Shown one piece after another: positions 1 to 5,453 of a DNA stretch of 5,453 nucleotides (positions are counted from its first letter, which is position 1; each line of letters begins with the position of its first letter). This stretch comes from Burkholderiales bacterium. GTDB taxonomy: Bacteria; Pseudomonadota; Gammaproteobacteria; Burkholderiales; Burkholderiaceae_A. The stretch spans positions 1 through 5,453 of the forward strand of contig JAURCW010000089.1 in NCBI GenBank assembly GCA_030828265.1. Direction: 5' to 3'. The notes beneath the pieces were generated by a model that saw only the letters and a list, made by a program, of their open reading frames with translations, made no database searches and was not told the origin of the DNA. A program made the position numbers and the translations under genes.

Positions 1-220
1 CGTCGGCCAGGGGGTGGTCAGCCATGACATGCGGCAGAAAGTCTTCTTCGGAGAACTCGTAGAGCATGTCGTCAAACTTGGCGAGCCGCTCGGCTTGACT
101 GCAGAAAACGAGAAGGGGCTTGGATTCCGAGACTTGCCCCGACCGAACCGCCTTACGAATTAGGCGGCAGGCATGCAGAAGTCGGTCGGGGGTGTTGAAA
201 TGAAAATCAACCGTTGTCAC
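1..220 (-). CDS. holC: DNA polymerase III chi subunit, 3' part outside the window
   Basis: Partial gene: 73 codons are visible from the start, and the rest lies beyond the left edge. E. coli chi has about 147 residues, so roughly half is present. The translation opens MTTVDFHFNTPDRLLHACRL, which matches the family start (M-x-x-V-D-F-H-F-N, then a D-R-L helix with conserved CRL). It continues with the strand LLVFCSQAERLAKFDDML and the segment EFSEEDFLPH, which match the chi core. In the family, chi pairs with psi (HolD) in the clamp loader and links it to single-stranded DNA binding protein at the replication fork. The start is a GTG at 220-218, inside the last codons of pepA. It overlaps pepA by 14 bases in another frame, and no clear Shine-Dalgarno sequence precedes it. 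I chose it because it is the only start that gives the family N-terminus. Translation is therefore probably coupled to pepA (inference). Confidence 0.9.
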   Translation of the reverse strand, partial: MTTVDFHFNTPDRLLHACRLIRKAVRSGQVSESKPLLVFCSQAERLAKFDDMLYEFSEEDFLPHVMADHPLAD

Positions 221-1850
221 GTTCGGCCCGTAGGTAGGCCATGAGTAGGCCAACAGGACGGCCCGTTGCACCCTTTTGGGCGCCGCTCTTCCAGGCGGTG
301 CCCGCAATATCAAGGTGCGCCCACTTGTAGGCTTTCGCAAAGCGCCACAAGAAGCACGCTGCGGTCACGCTTCCTGCCGCTCGACCGCCAACGTTGGCCA
401 TGTCGGCAAAGGGTGACTTGAGCTGCTCTTGGTATTCTTCTTCGAGCGGGAGGCGCCATACCGGGTCAAGCCCGTCTCGGCCCGCCTGAACGAGCGCCTG
501 GGCAAGGCCATCATCCTCGGTAAAGAGCCCGGTGTTCACATGGCCAAGGGCCACAACACAGGCGCCGGTGAGCGTGGCAATGTCGATGACCGCCTCGGGT
601 TTGAAGTTCTTTTCAACATAACTAAGCGCGTCACAAAGAATGAGGCGGCCTTCGGCATCGGTATTCAGAATTTCAACGGTCTGGCCTGACATGGTTTGAA
701 CAATGTCGCCCGGACGCGTGGCATTGCCACTGGGCATGTTCTCGCAGGTGGGAATAACGCCAATGACATTGCGCTTCAGACCCATCTCCGCTACAGCACG
801 CATGACCCCCATCACCGTGGAGGCACCTGACATGTCGTACTTCATTTCATCCATGTCGCCCGGAGGCTTCAACGATATTCCACCGGTGTCAAAGGTGATG
901 CCTTTACCCACTAGGACCACCGGGGCGTCCTTTGCGGTGCCGCCGTTGTGATGAATAACAATGAACTGAGGGGCCTGGGACGAGCCCTGAGCTACGGCCA
1001 AGAGCGCATTCATGCCCAGTTTTTCCATGGCAGGTTTGTCCAGCACCTCCACCTTGACCCGAAACTGGCGCGCAAGGCCTTTGGCCGTGGTGGCCAGGTA
1101 GCTAGGGGTGCAGATGTTAGGCGGTAGGTTCCCCAGGTCTTTGCTTAGCTCAATGCCGTTGGCCACGGCCTGGGCTTCGGAAATGATACGCGGCGCATCG
1201 GTGGGCCGCATATCACCCGGCAACAAAACCTCAACGGCTGAGAGGCTTGGTGCCTCGGGCCGTGCGGGCTTCGCGGCCTTGGCCGCGGCCTTGGTGTCCT
1301 CGGGCTTGGGCTCTTTACTGTCTTTACGCGTTTTGAACCGGTCAAATCGGTAGAGCACCTCGCGGCAGGCAAGCACATGGGCCTGAAGCCTCCAGTCGCC
1401 CGATCGATCACCCACCGTTAACTCGGTAAGAAACGATGAGACGCGCTTAACCCCTTTCAGCGGGACCATGGCGCGTGTGGCCGAGCGCACGGCCTCGGCA
1501 TAGGCCTTTTCGTTAAAGCTCTCTTTGGGCCCGCAGCCGACCAGAAGGATGCGTGAGGAGGGGATGCCGTTTAGGTCGCGCACCAAAAAACAGCTGCCAA
1601 GCTTGCCGTCGAAGTCGCCCGCCTTGAGTAATTTCGCAATGGCGCCGCCAGAGACTTTGTCGACCACTCGGGCCGGCATGGTTAGCTCAACCCCGGCTGC
1701 CGTGGAGAAAAGCGCAACCCAGGCGCAGTCGGCCTGAGCCCTGTCAACCGGCTTATTACTAGCTGTAACAACAAGTTCCGGCCGCTGCTCAGCTGGGATT
1801 TTTGAGTCTTTGGAGACGTCTTTGGTGTCTTTAGTGGTTGCTGTGGTCAT
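207..1850 (-). CDS. pepA: Leucyl aminopeptidase (cytosol aminopeptidase, peptidase family M17)
   Basis: Intact 547-residue protein that removes N-terminal amino acids from peptides in the cytoplasm using two metal ions. By alignment with E. coli PepA, the metal ligands are K316, D321, D339, D398 and E400, and the catalytic residues are K328 and R402. The family signature NTDAEGRL is at 396-403. The N-terminal macro-like domain covers about 40-170 and the catalytic domain about 215-547, including the conserved DLGNLPPN at 238-245. It is longer than the usual ~500 residues because of a T/K/D-rich N-terminal extension (about 1-25) and a K/A/P/E-rich linker between the domains (about 173-205). 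The start is ATG at 1850-1848, preceded by AAAAGG at 1865-1860 with 9 bases between. The gene diverges from lptF and overlaps holC at its 3' end. E. coli PepA also binds DNA as a transcription and recombination factor; whether this one does cannot be told from sequence. Confidence 0.97.
   Translation of the reverse strand: MTTATTKDTKDVSKDSKIPAEQRPELVVTASNKPVDRAQADCAWVALFSTAAGVELTMPARVVDKVSGGAIAKLLKAGDFDGKLGSCFLVRDLNGIPSSRILLVGCGPKESFNEKAYAEAVRSATRAMVPLKGVKRVSSFLTELTVGDRSGDWRLQAHVLACREVLYRFDRFKTRKDSKEPKPEDTKAAAKAAKPARPEAPSLSAVEVLLPGDMRPTDAPRIISEAQAVANGIELSKDLGNLPPNICTPSYLATTAKGLARQFRVKVEVLDKPAMEKLGMNALLAVAQGSSQAPQFIVIHHNGGTAKDAPVVLVGKGITFDTGGISLKPPGDMDEMKYDMSGASTVMGVMRAVAEMGLKRNVIGVIPTCENMPSGNATRPGDIVQTMSGQTVEILNTDAEGRLILCDALSYVEKNFKPEAVIDIATLTGACVVALGHVNTGLFTEDDGLAQALVQAGRDGLDPVWRLPLEEEYQEQLKSPFADMANVGGRAAGSVTAACFLWRFAKAYKWAHLDIAGTAWKSGAQKGATGRPVGLLMAYLRAERDNG
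1272..1294. repeat. Short tandem repeat within the pepA linker
   Basis: The 11-base unit CGCGGCCTTGG occurs at 1272-1282 and again at 1284-1294, a 12-base (four-codon) period. On the pepA strand it encodes the alternating lysine/alanine stretch around residues 186-194 of the interdomain linker. A 12-base period keeps the frame, so the linker may have grown by in-frame duplication (inference). Confidence 0.6.
1806..1832. repeat. Three GTCTTT units in the pepA N-terminal coding region
   Basis: GTCTTT occurs at 1806-1811, 1818-1823 and 1827-1832, at spacings of 12 and 9 bases, both multiples of three. Read on the pepA strand each unit is AAAGAC, coding Lys-Asp, which gives the repeated KD in residues 7-16 of the protein. 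It looks like a low-complexity coding repeat, not a binding site array, although the region lies near the divergent promoters. Confidence 0.5.
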
Positions 1851-1861
1851 GACACAATGCC

Positions 1862-1893
1862 TTTTAGTGATGCTCGAAACTCTCCATTATAAA
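1862..1893 (+). promoter_or_regulatory. Weak candidate promoter for lptF-lptG
   Basis: On the plus strand TATAAA at 1888-1893 matches five of six -10 bases, with TAGTGA at 1865-1870 (three of six) 17 bases upstream. An alternative pair is TTTAGT at 1862-1867 and CATTAT at 1885-1890, also 17 bases apart. Both overlap the pepA -10 box on the other strand. Either would place the transcript start within a few bases of the lptF GTG at 1898. A promoter inside the pepA 5' coding region is equally possible. Confidence 0.25.
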
Positions 1894-1916
1894 GTTTGTG
1901 ATCGCATTTAAGTCTT
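1886..1916 (-). promoter_or_regulatory. Probable sigma-70 promoter for pepA-holC
   Basis: On the minus strand a perfect -10 hexamer TATAAT lies at 1891-1886. The best upstream match to a -35 box is weak: AAGACT at 1916-1911, which matches TTGACA at three central bases with a 19-base spacer and lies inside the lptF coding sequence. Transcription would start near 1879, giving pepA a leader of about 28 bases that contains AAAAGG at 1865-1860. This is inferred from consensus matching alone. Confidence 0.5.
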
Positions 1917-3037
1917 TTCTCCAAGAAGTCCGCGGGATTGCAGGCGCCGTCTTCGCTGTTCTGCTGACCATTTTGGTCACCAGTTCGCTTATTCGGATGC
2001 TGGGCGCAGCTGCCTCCGACCGGGCTGATTCCGAGCTGGTGGTGCCGCTGGTGGCCTTTGCTGCCCTGCAGGCGCTACCCGTTGTGCTTGCGCTGACGGT
2101 CTACCTTTCTGTGCTTTTAGCGCTCACCCGAGCCTGGAAGGACTCGGAGATGGTGGTCTGGATGTCCGCGGGGCTTGGCCTTGGTCAGTGGCTTCGGCCT
2201 GTGGCCAGGTTTGTCTGGCCCTTTGCCCTGGCTACGGTGGCTTTAACTTTTATTGTCTCGCCTTGGGCCCAGCAGCAACTGGATGAGACCCGCCGAGAGT
2301 TCAGCCAGAGGCCTGAGGATCAGCGGCTGGATGCGGGCCGGTTTATGGAATCCCGCTCGGGTCAAATCGTTTTCTTTGGAGAAATGGCCTCCGACACTGA
2401 AAAAAGCCTCGGTCTTGTCTTTATTCGTGCGGAATCCGCTGGTCAGGAGGCCGTGATTCTGGCCTCCAAGGGAGAGATTCAGCCTCAGGAGGGCGGGGGC
2501 GCTTGGCTCTCACTGGCCCAGGGCACCCGTACCGACTTTAACCCGGTCGATCTTGAGACCCGACAGCTTCGGTTTGATGCCTATCGGCTTTTTCTCGACC
2601 GCTCGCCTGTCCCCGAGAAGGCGCCTCCATCTTTGCGTGCCTCCGGCCTGGTGGATCTTGTGGGGCTCTCGCGCCAAGGCGATCTTGCAGCTATGGCCGA
2701 ACTCAGCTACCGCATTGGGCTCTGCCTCATGGCCCTTGCCATGCCTTTCTTTGCTATTCCTGTTGCGGTCACGAGTCCTCGCCTTGGTCGGTCACTGCAT
2801 CTTATTTTTGGCGTGGTGAGTTTCATGCTGGCGATGAACAGTGTCACGCTTGTGCAGGCGCTGATTGCAGAGGGTCGGATGGCGATGTCGCTTGGCTGGT
2901 GGCTTACGCCCGCAGTGATAGCTGTCGTCACGGCGGGGCTCTTCTGGTGGCGGCAGCAACTGCGGCCTAATCCGCTTGGGCGACTTCTCCGGGCCTTGTT
3001 CCCAGGACGTTCTGTCGCCAGGAAATTTTTGGGATGA
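1898..3037 (+). CDS. lptF: LPS export ABC transporter permease LptF
   Basis: Intact 379-residue inner-membrane protein of the YjgP/YjgQ family. With LptG and two LptB ATPases it forms LptB2FG, which extracts lipopolysaccharide from the inner membrane and passes it to the Lpt bridge. Hydrophobic segments suggest the expected six helices: about 15-35, 50-75, 101-120, 272-292, 301-322 and 334-351. A periplasmic beta-jellyroll domain lies between the third and fourth (about 121-270). The cytoplasmic segment KDSEMVVWMSAG (81-92) matches the coupling helix that contacts LptB, and SPRLGRS (293-299) matches the conserved loop after helix four. The start is GTG at 1898; it gives the usual short N-terminus, and an in-frame TGA at 1868-1870 limits anything longer. 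No Shine-Dalgarno sequence is visible before it. The stop overlaps the lptG start as ATGA. Assignment as LptF rather than LptG rests on gene order and on resemblance to betaproteobacterial LptF. Confidence 0.95.
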   Translation: MIAFKSFLQEVRGIAGAVFAVLLTILVTSSLIRMLGAAASDRADSELVVPLVAFAALQALPVVLALTVYLSVLLALTRAWKDSEMVVWMSAGLGLGQWLRPVARFVWPFALATVALTFIVSPWAQQQLDETRREFSQRPEDQRLDAGRFMESRSGQIVFFGEMASDTEKSLGLVFIRAESAGQEAVILASKGEIQPQEGGGAWLSLAQGTRTDFNPVDLETRQLRFDAYRLFLDRSPVPEKAPPSLRASGLVDLVGLSRQGDLAAMAELSYRIGLCLMALAMPFFAIPVAVTSPRLGRSLHLIFGVVSFMLAMNSVTLVQALIAEGRMAMSLGWWLTPAVIAVVTAGLFWWRQQLRPNPLGRLLRALFPGRSVARKFLG

Positions 3038-4176
3038 CAACCCTTCGCCGTTACTTTGCAGGCCAACTCGTCCTACACATTGGCCTTGTTTTGGCTGGAT
3101 TCGTTCTGCTCTTTGCGTTTGTGGACTCGGTCAGTGAGATTCGAAACCTTGGACGTGGTGGCTATACCCTTGAGCAGGCCTTGACGGTGGTGGTCTTTCG
3201 AATTCCCGGCATGGTCTACGAACTTCTACCTGTCGCAACACTCATTGGTGCCGTCTGGGCGCTGGCTCAGCTTGCAGCAGGCTCAGAGTTCACCGTGGCA
3301 CGAGCCTCAGGCCTTGGCCCGCGCCAGGTGCTTGGGCTGTCCGCCTTTGTGGGTTTGCCCCTCGTGGCCTTTACGTTTTTTCTTGCTGAAGTTGTTCTTC
3401 CCGTCTCGGAAGTGGCGGCTGTTCGCACCAAGGCAAGTGCCGATGGTAGGCTGGGCTCGGGCTTCTTATCCTCCGGTTTTTGGATGCGCGACTATCCCAC
3501 GGGTAGTGGTGAAGATCGTGTTCGAGTGCGCATGGTGAATTTGAACAGCATGGACCCGGACCGCAGGCTTCAGGGCGTTAGGCTCTACGAGTTTGGAGAA
3601 CTCCTTACCTTGCGACGACTTGTTGAGGCCGAGTCGGCTGTCTTCCTTCGCGCCATTGCGCCCTCGGCCAATGCCCAAGAGGCCTCCATCTGGCGTCTTG
3701 AGGGCGTTCGCCTTACTGATTTTGCAGCCGATGGCCAGGTGACCCGCAGCCGGTTATCGAGCCTTGAGCTTCCCCTTTACCTTTCACCCGCGCGGCTCGG
3801 AGCCTTGATGGTCAAGCCTGAACAGATGTCGGCCCGTGAGCTTTTCTTGTACGTGGATTACCTTCAGGCGGGAAAGCAGGCCTCGGGTCGTTATGAAATT
3901 GCGTTCTGGAAAAAGATGATCTACCCGGTTGCGGTCTGGGTCATGCTGGTTTTGGCCCTGCCCGCCGCCTACATTCAGGCCCGCGGGGGTGCCTTGGGCT
4001 TAAAAGTGTTTCTGGCCATTGTGGCGGGTATTGGTTTTCATCTGGCCAACAGCCTATTTTCCCACCTTGGCTTGCTCAACGACTGGCCGGCCCCTATTGT
4101 TGCGGCCATTCCAAGTCTGCTTGCCCTCGCGGCGGGCCTTCTTATGCTCTGGCAGCTGCAACGACGCGCCTTCTAA
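3034..4176 (+). CDS. lptG: LPS export ABC transporter permease LptG
   Basis: Intact 380-residue partner of LptF in the LptB2FG lipopolysaccharide exporter of the inner membrane. The topology is again three helices (about 13-31, 61-82, 99-121), a periplasmic beta-rich domain (about 122-290) and three helices (about 295-313, 321-343, 352-373). The segment SEFTVARASGLGPRQV (84-99) matches the coupling helix of the family, and GRYEIAFWKKMIYP (285-298) matches the conserved entry into helix four, equivalent to GRYQLNMWSKIFQP in E. coli LptG. The length is typical for the family. The ATG at 3034 overlaps the lptF stop by four bases (ATGA), which points to translational coupling and equal production of the two subunits. 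AGGA at 3020-3023 is a possible ribosome binding site, 10 bases upstream. No intrinsic terminator is visible after the TAA, so transcription may continue into the reductase gene. Confidence 0.96.
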   Translation: MTTLRRYFAGQLVLHIGLVLAGFVLLFAFVDSVSEIRNLGRGGYTLEQALTVVVFRIPGMVYELLPVATLIGAVWALAQLAAGSEFTVARASGLGPRQVLGLSAFVGLPLVAFTFFLAEVVLPVSEVAAVRTKASADGRLGSGFLSSGFWMRDYPTGSGEDRVRVRMVNLNSMDPDRRLQGVRLYEFGELLTLRRLVEAESAVFLRAIAPSANAQEASIWRLEGVRLTDFAADGQVTRSRLSSLELPLYLSPARLGALMVKPEQMSARELFLYVDYLQAGKQASGRYEIAFWKKMIYPVAVWVMLVLALPAAYIQARGGALGLKVFLAIVAGIGFHLANSLFSHLGLLNDWPAPIVAAIPSLLALAAGLLMLWQLQRRAF

Positions 4177-4247
4177 AGGGCTTCAAAAGGTCTTTTTGAC
4201 AGGGCTCTGCACGCCATGCCTTGAGGCTCTGGATACAATGGAAAGTT

Positions 4248-5324
4248 ATGACGACATTCCAATGCAGGCTGCTTCCCTCCGAGAAGAGCTTCGAAGCACA
4301 CGATCACGAAACCATTCTTGAGGCTGCCTTGCGCGCCCAACTCGTGCTTCCCTATGGCTGTAAAGATGGGGCTTGTGGCTCTTGCAAGGCTCGCCTTGTC
4401 GAAGGGGAGGTGGACTACGGCAACTACCAGGTTAAGGCCTTGCCCGAAGACGAGCGCGCCAAAGGATCGCTCTTACTTTGCCAGGCCAAACCCCGCTCCG
4501 ACCTTCTACTGGAGGCTCGGGTGGTGTCGGCTGAGGGCATGATTCCCATTCGTAAGCTGCCTTGTCGAGTGGCGAGCATCGACTACCCCGCCCAAGATGT
4601 TGCTGTGGTTCGACTTCAGCTTCCCGCCTCTGAGCGTTTTCAGTTTCATGCGGGTCAATACATTGATATCTTGCTGAAAGACGGAAAGCGTCGAAGCTAC
4701 TCCATGGCGAACTCTCCGCTTGAGGGTGACCAGGTTGAGCTGCATATTCGACAGACACCGGGCGGTGCCTTCACAGATGCTGTTTTTGGCCAGCCAACAA
4801 GCTCCGCGAATCCCGTGAAGCAAAAAGATATCCTGCGGTTTGAGGGGCCTTTGGGAAGTTTTTTCCTTCGGGAGGAGACGCGGCATCCCATTGTTTTTCT
4901 TGCAAGCGGCACCGGCTTTGCGCCCATTAAAGCCATTATTGAGTACGCCCGTGCTAAGAATTTTGACCCCCCCATGACCTTTTACTGGGGCGGGCGGCGC
5001 CCAAGCGACCTTTACATGATGGCGCTTGCTGAACAATGGGCTGCCGAGATGTCGCACTTCCGATTTATTCCTGTTGTCAGCGATGCCGAGCCGCAAGATG
5101 AATGGCAGGGGCGAACAGGCTTTGTGCACCAGGCCGTGATGCAAGACTTCCCCGACCTGTCGGGCCATCTGGTGTATGCCTGCGGGGCACCTGTGGTTGT
5201 TCGGGCAGCACAAAAAGACTTCATGGACCACTGCATGCTTCCCTTGGAGTCCTTCTTCTCGGACGCCTTTACGACGGCGGCCGACCTTGCTGCGCCGAAG
5301 TCTGAGCCCGCAAAGACCAGCTAA
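4248..5324 (+). CDS. 2Fe-2S ferredoxin/FAD/NAD reductase, AscD-like ('CDP-6-deoxy-delta-3,4-glucoseen reductase' family)
   Basis: Intact 358-residue soluble electron-transfer flavoprotein. An N-terminal plant-type ferredoxin domain (about 1-95) carries a 2Fe-2S site with cysteines C38, C43, C46 and C78 (CX4CX2CX31C). A ferredoxin-NADP reductase module follows. Its FAD-binding part has RSYS at 149-152 and GGAFT at 172-176; its pyridine-nucleotide part has GTGFAP at 221-226, YWGGRRP at 246-252 and YACGAP at 310-315, including the family's conserved C312. The likely path is NAD(P)H to FAD to 2Fe-2S to an unknown acceptor. About seven residues appear to be inserted near 182-190 compared with relatives I recall. 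I chose ATG 4248 because it gives the family N-terminus and has GGAAAG at 4240-4245 just upstream; a TTG at 4221 would add nine unconserved residues. The name comes from AscD/DdhD of dideoxysugar synthesis, but no such sugar genes are nearby, so the substrate is unassigned. Confidence 0.9.
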   Translation: MTTFQCRLLPSEKSFEAHDHETILEAALRAQLVLPYGCKDGACGSCKARLVEGEVDYGNYQVKALPEDERAKGSLLLCQAKPRSDLLLEARVVSAEGMIPIRKLPCRVASIDYPAQDVAVVRLQLPASERFQFHAGQYIDILLKDGKRRSYSMANSPLEGDQVELHIRQTPGGAFTDAVFGQPTSSANPVKQKDILRFEGPLGSFFLREETRHPIVFLASGTGFAPIKAIIEYARAKNFDPPMTFYWGGRRPSDLYMMALAEQWAAEMSHFRFIPVVSDAEPQDEWQGRTGFVHQAVMQDFPDLSGHLVYACGAPVVVRAAQKDFMDHCMLPLESFFSDAFTTAADLAAPKSEPAKTS

Positions 5325-5330
5325 ATTCGT

Positions 5331-5453
5331 TTGGGGGCCGCCTCGCCTCAGCAGCATGACAAGCATCAGGCGCTCAAGAGGCCCCTGATTCTCATTGCCT
5401 GTCAGTCGGTTGATTTCTATGGGGATGCCGCGGTCTGCCTGAGGCTTGCTCAG
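5331..5453 (+). CDS. earP: Probable EF-P arginine rhamnosyltransferase EarP, 5' end only
   Basis: Forty-one codons are visible before the right edge. The end of the fragment, ILIACQSVDFYGDAAVCLRL plus AQ, resembles the EarP N-terminus as I recall it from Neisseria and Pseudomonas (IFC-x-V-[VI]-D-N-[FY]-G-D-I-G-V-x-W-R-L-A). The two aspartates of D-x-x-G-D, equivalent to the catalytic pair D13/D17 of Pseudomonas EarP, are kept with correct spacing. The asparagine after the first aspartate is phenylalanine here, IG is AA and the tryptophan is leucine, so the match is clear but divergent. In the family, EarP uses dTDP-rhamnose to rhamnosylate an arginine of elongation factor P, which then helps ribosomes through polyproline stretches; efp is often adjacent. 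The start is uncertain. TTG 5331, six bases after the reductase stop, is the first usual start codon in this frame but lacks a ribosome binding site. An ATG at 5356 is in another frame. Confidence 0.6.
   Translation, partial: MGAASPQQHDKHQALKRPLILIACQSVDFYGDAAVCLRLAQ

Noticed and set aside
1145..1411. Minus-strand 88-codon frame overlapping pepA, rich in Arg/Pro
   Set aside because: It is an off-frame reading of the repetitive pepA linker; the composition is what frame-shifted Lys/Ala/Pro codons would give, and pepA itself is intact.
4183..4199. Inverted repeat TCAAAA / TTTTGA with a 5-base loop after lptG
   Set aside because: The stem is only six base pairs, mostly A-T, and has no following T-run, so it does not look like an intrinsic terminator.
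4196..4239. Perfect -35 box TTGACA (4196-4201) and a good -10 box TACAAT (4234-4239) before the reductase
   Set aside because: They are 32 bases apart, far from the usual 16-18. TTGACA has no acceptable -10 at the right distance, and TACAAT has no -35 match and would start transcription almost at the ATG. A promoter here is possible but unsupported.
4221..4247. TTG at 4221 as the start of the reductase
   Set aside because: It adds nine residues without family similarity, while ATG 4248 has a nearby GGA-rich ribosome binding site and gives the expected N-terminus.
4506..5366. Long open frame of 286 codons on the minus strand opposite the reductase
   Set aside because: It is antisense to a well-supported reductase, is in codon-aligned register with it, shows no recognisable domain, and is explained as a shadow of GC-rich coding sequence.
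5365..5389. Inverted repeat ATCAGG / CCTGAT near the earP start
   Set aside because: A six-base stem with a 13-base loop and no T-run; it is within the expected background and lies inside the probable coding region.

Overview
The window looks like chromosomal core DNA from a betaproteobacterium, most probably a member of the Burkholderiales. This rests on gene order and protein resemblance only: pepA-holC and lptF-lptG lie back to back, an AscD-type iron-sulfur flavoprotein reductase of the kind common in that order follows, and an apparent earP gene comes last. The DNA is moderately GC-rich and densely coding. I see no mobile elements, tRNA or rRNA genes, CRISPR arrays or integration scars.

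Layout: two divergent transcription units start from a 47-base gap (1851-1897). Leftward (minus strand) run pepA, a leucyl aminopeptidase of family M17, and then holC, the chi subunit of DNA polymerase III. holC starts inside the last codons of pepA and runs off the left edge. Rightward (plus strand) run lptF and lptG, overlapping by 4 bases, which encode the two permease subunits of the lipopolysaccharide export ABC transporter. After a 71-base gap comes a three-domain reductase (2Fe-2S ferredoxin, FAD, NAD domains) usually labelled 'CDP-6-deoxy-delta-3,4-glucoseen reductase'. Six bases after its stop codon, the probable 5' end of earP (EF-P arginine rhamnosyltransferase) begins and runs off the right edge.

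Functionally, lptF and lptG belong together as one machine (LptB2FG). The pepA-holC pair is a conserved arrangement without an obvious shared pathway. The reductase has clear cofactor chemistry but no known substrate. The earP fragment would point to EF-P activated by rhamnosylation of an arginine.

I found no convincing new biological system. The observations worth checking are the divergent EarP start with an unclear initiation codon, the back-to-back promoter region where lptF has no visible ribosome binding site, the low-complexity additions in PepA, and the doubtful functional label of the reductase.
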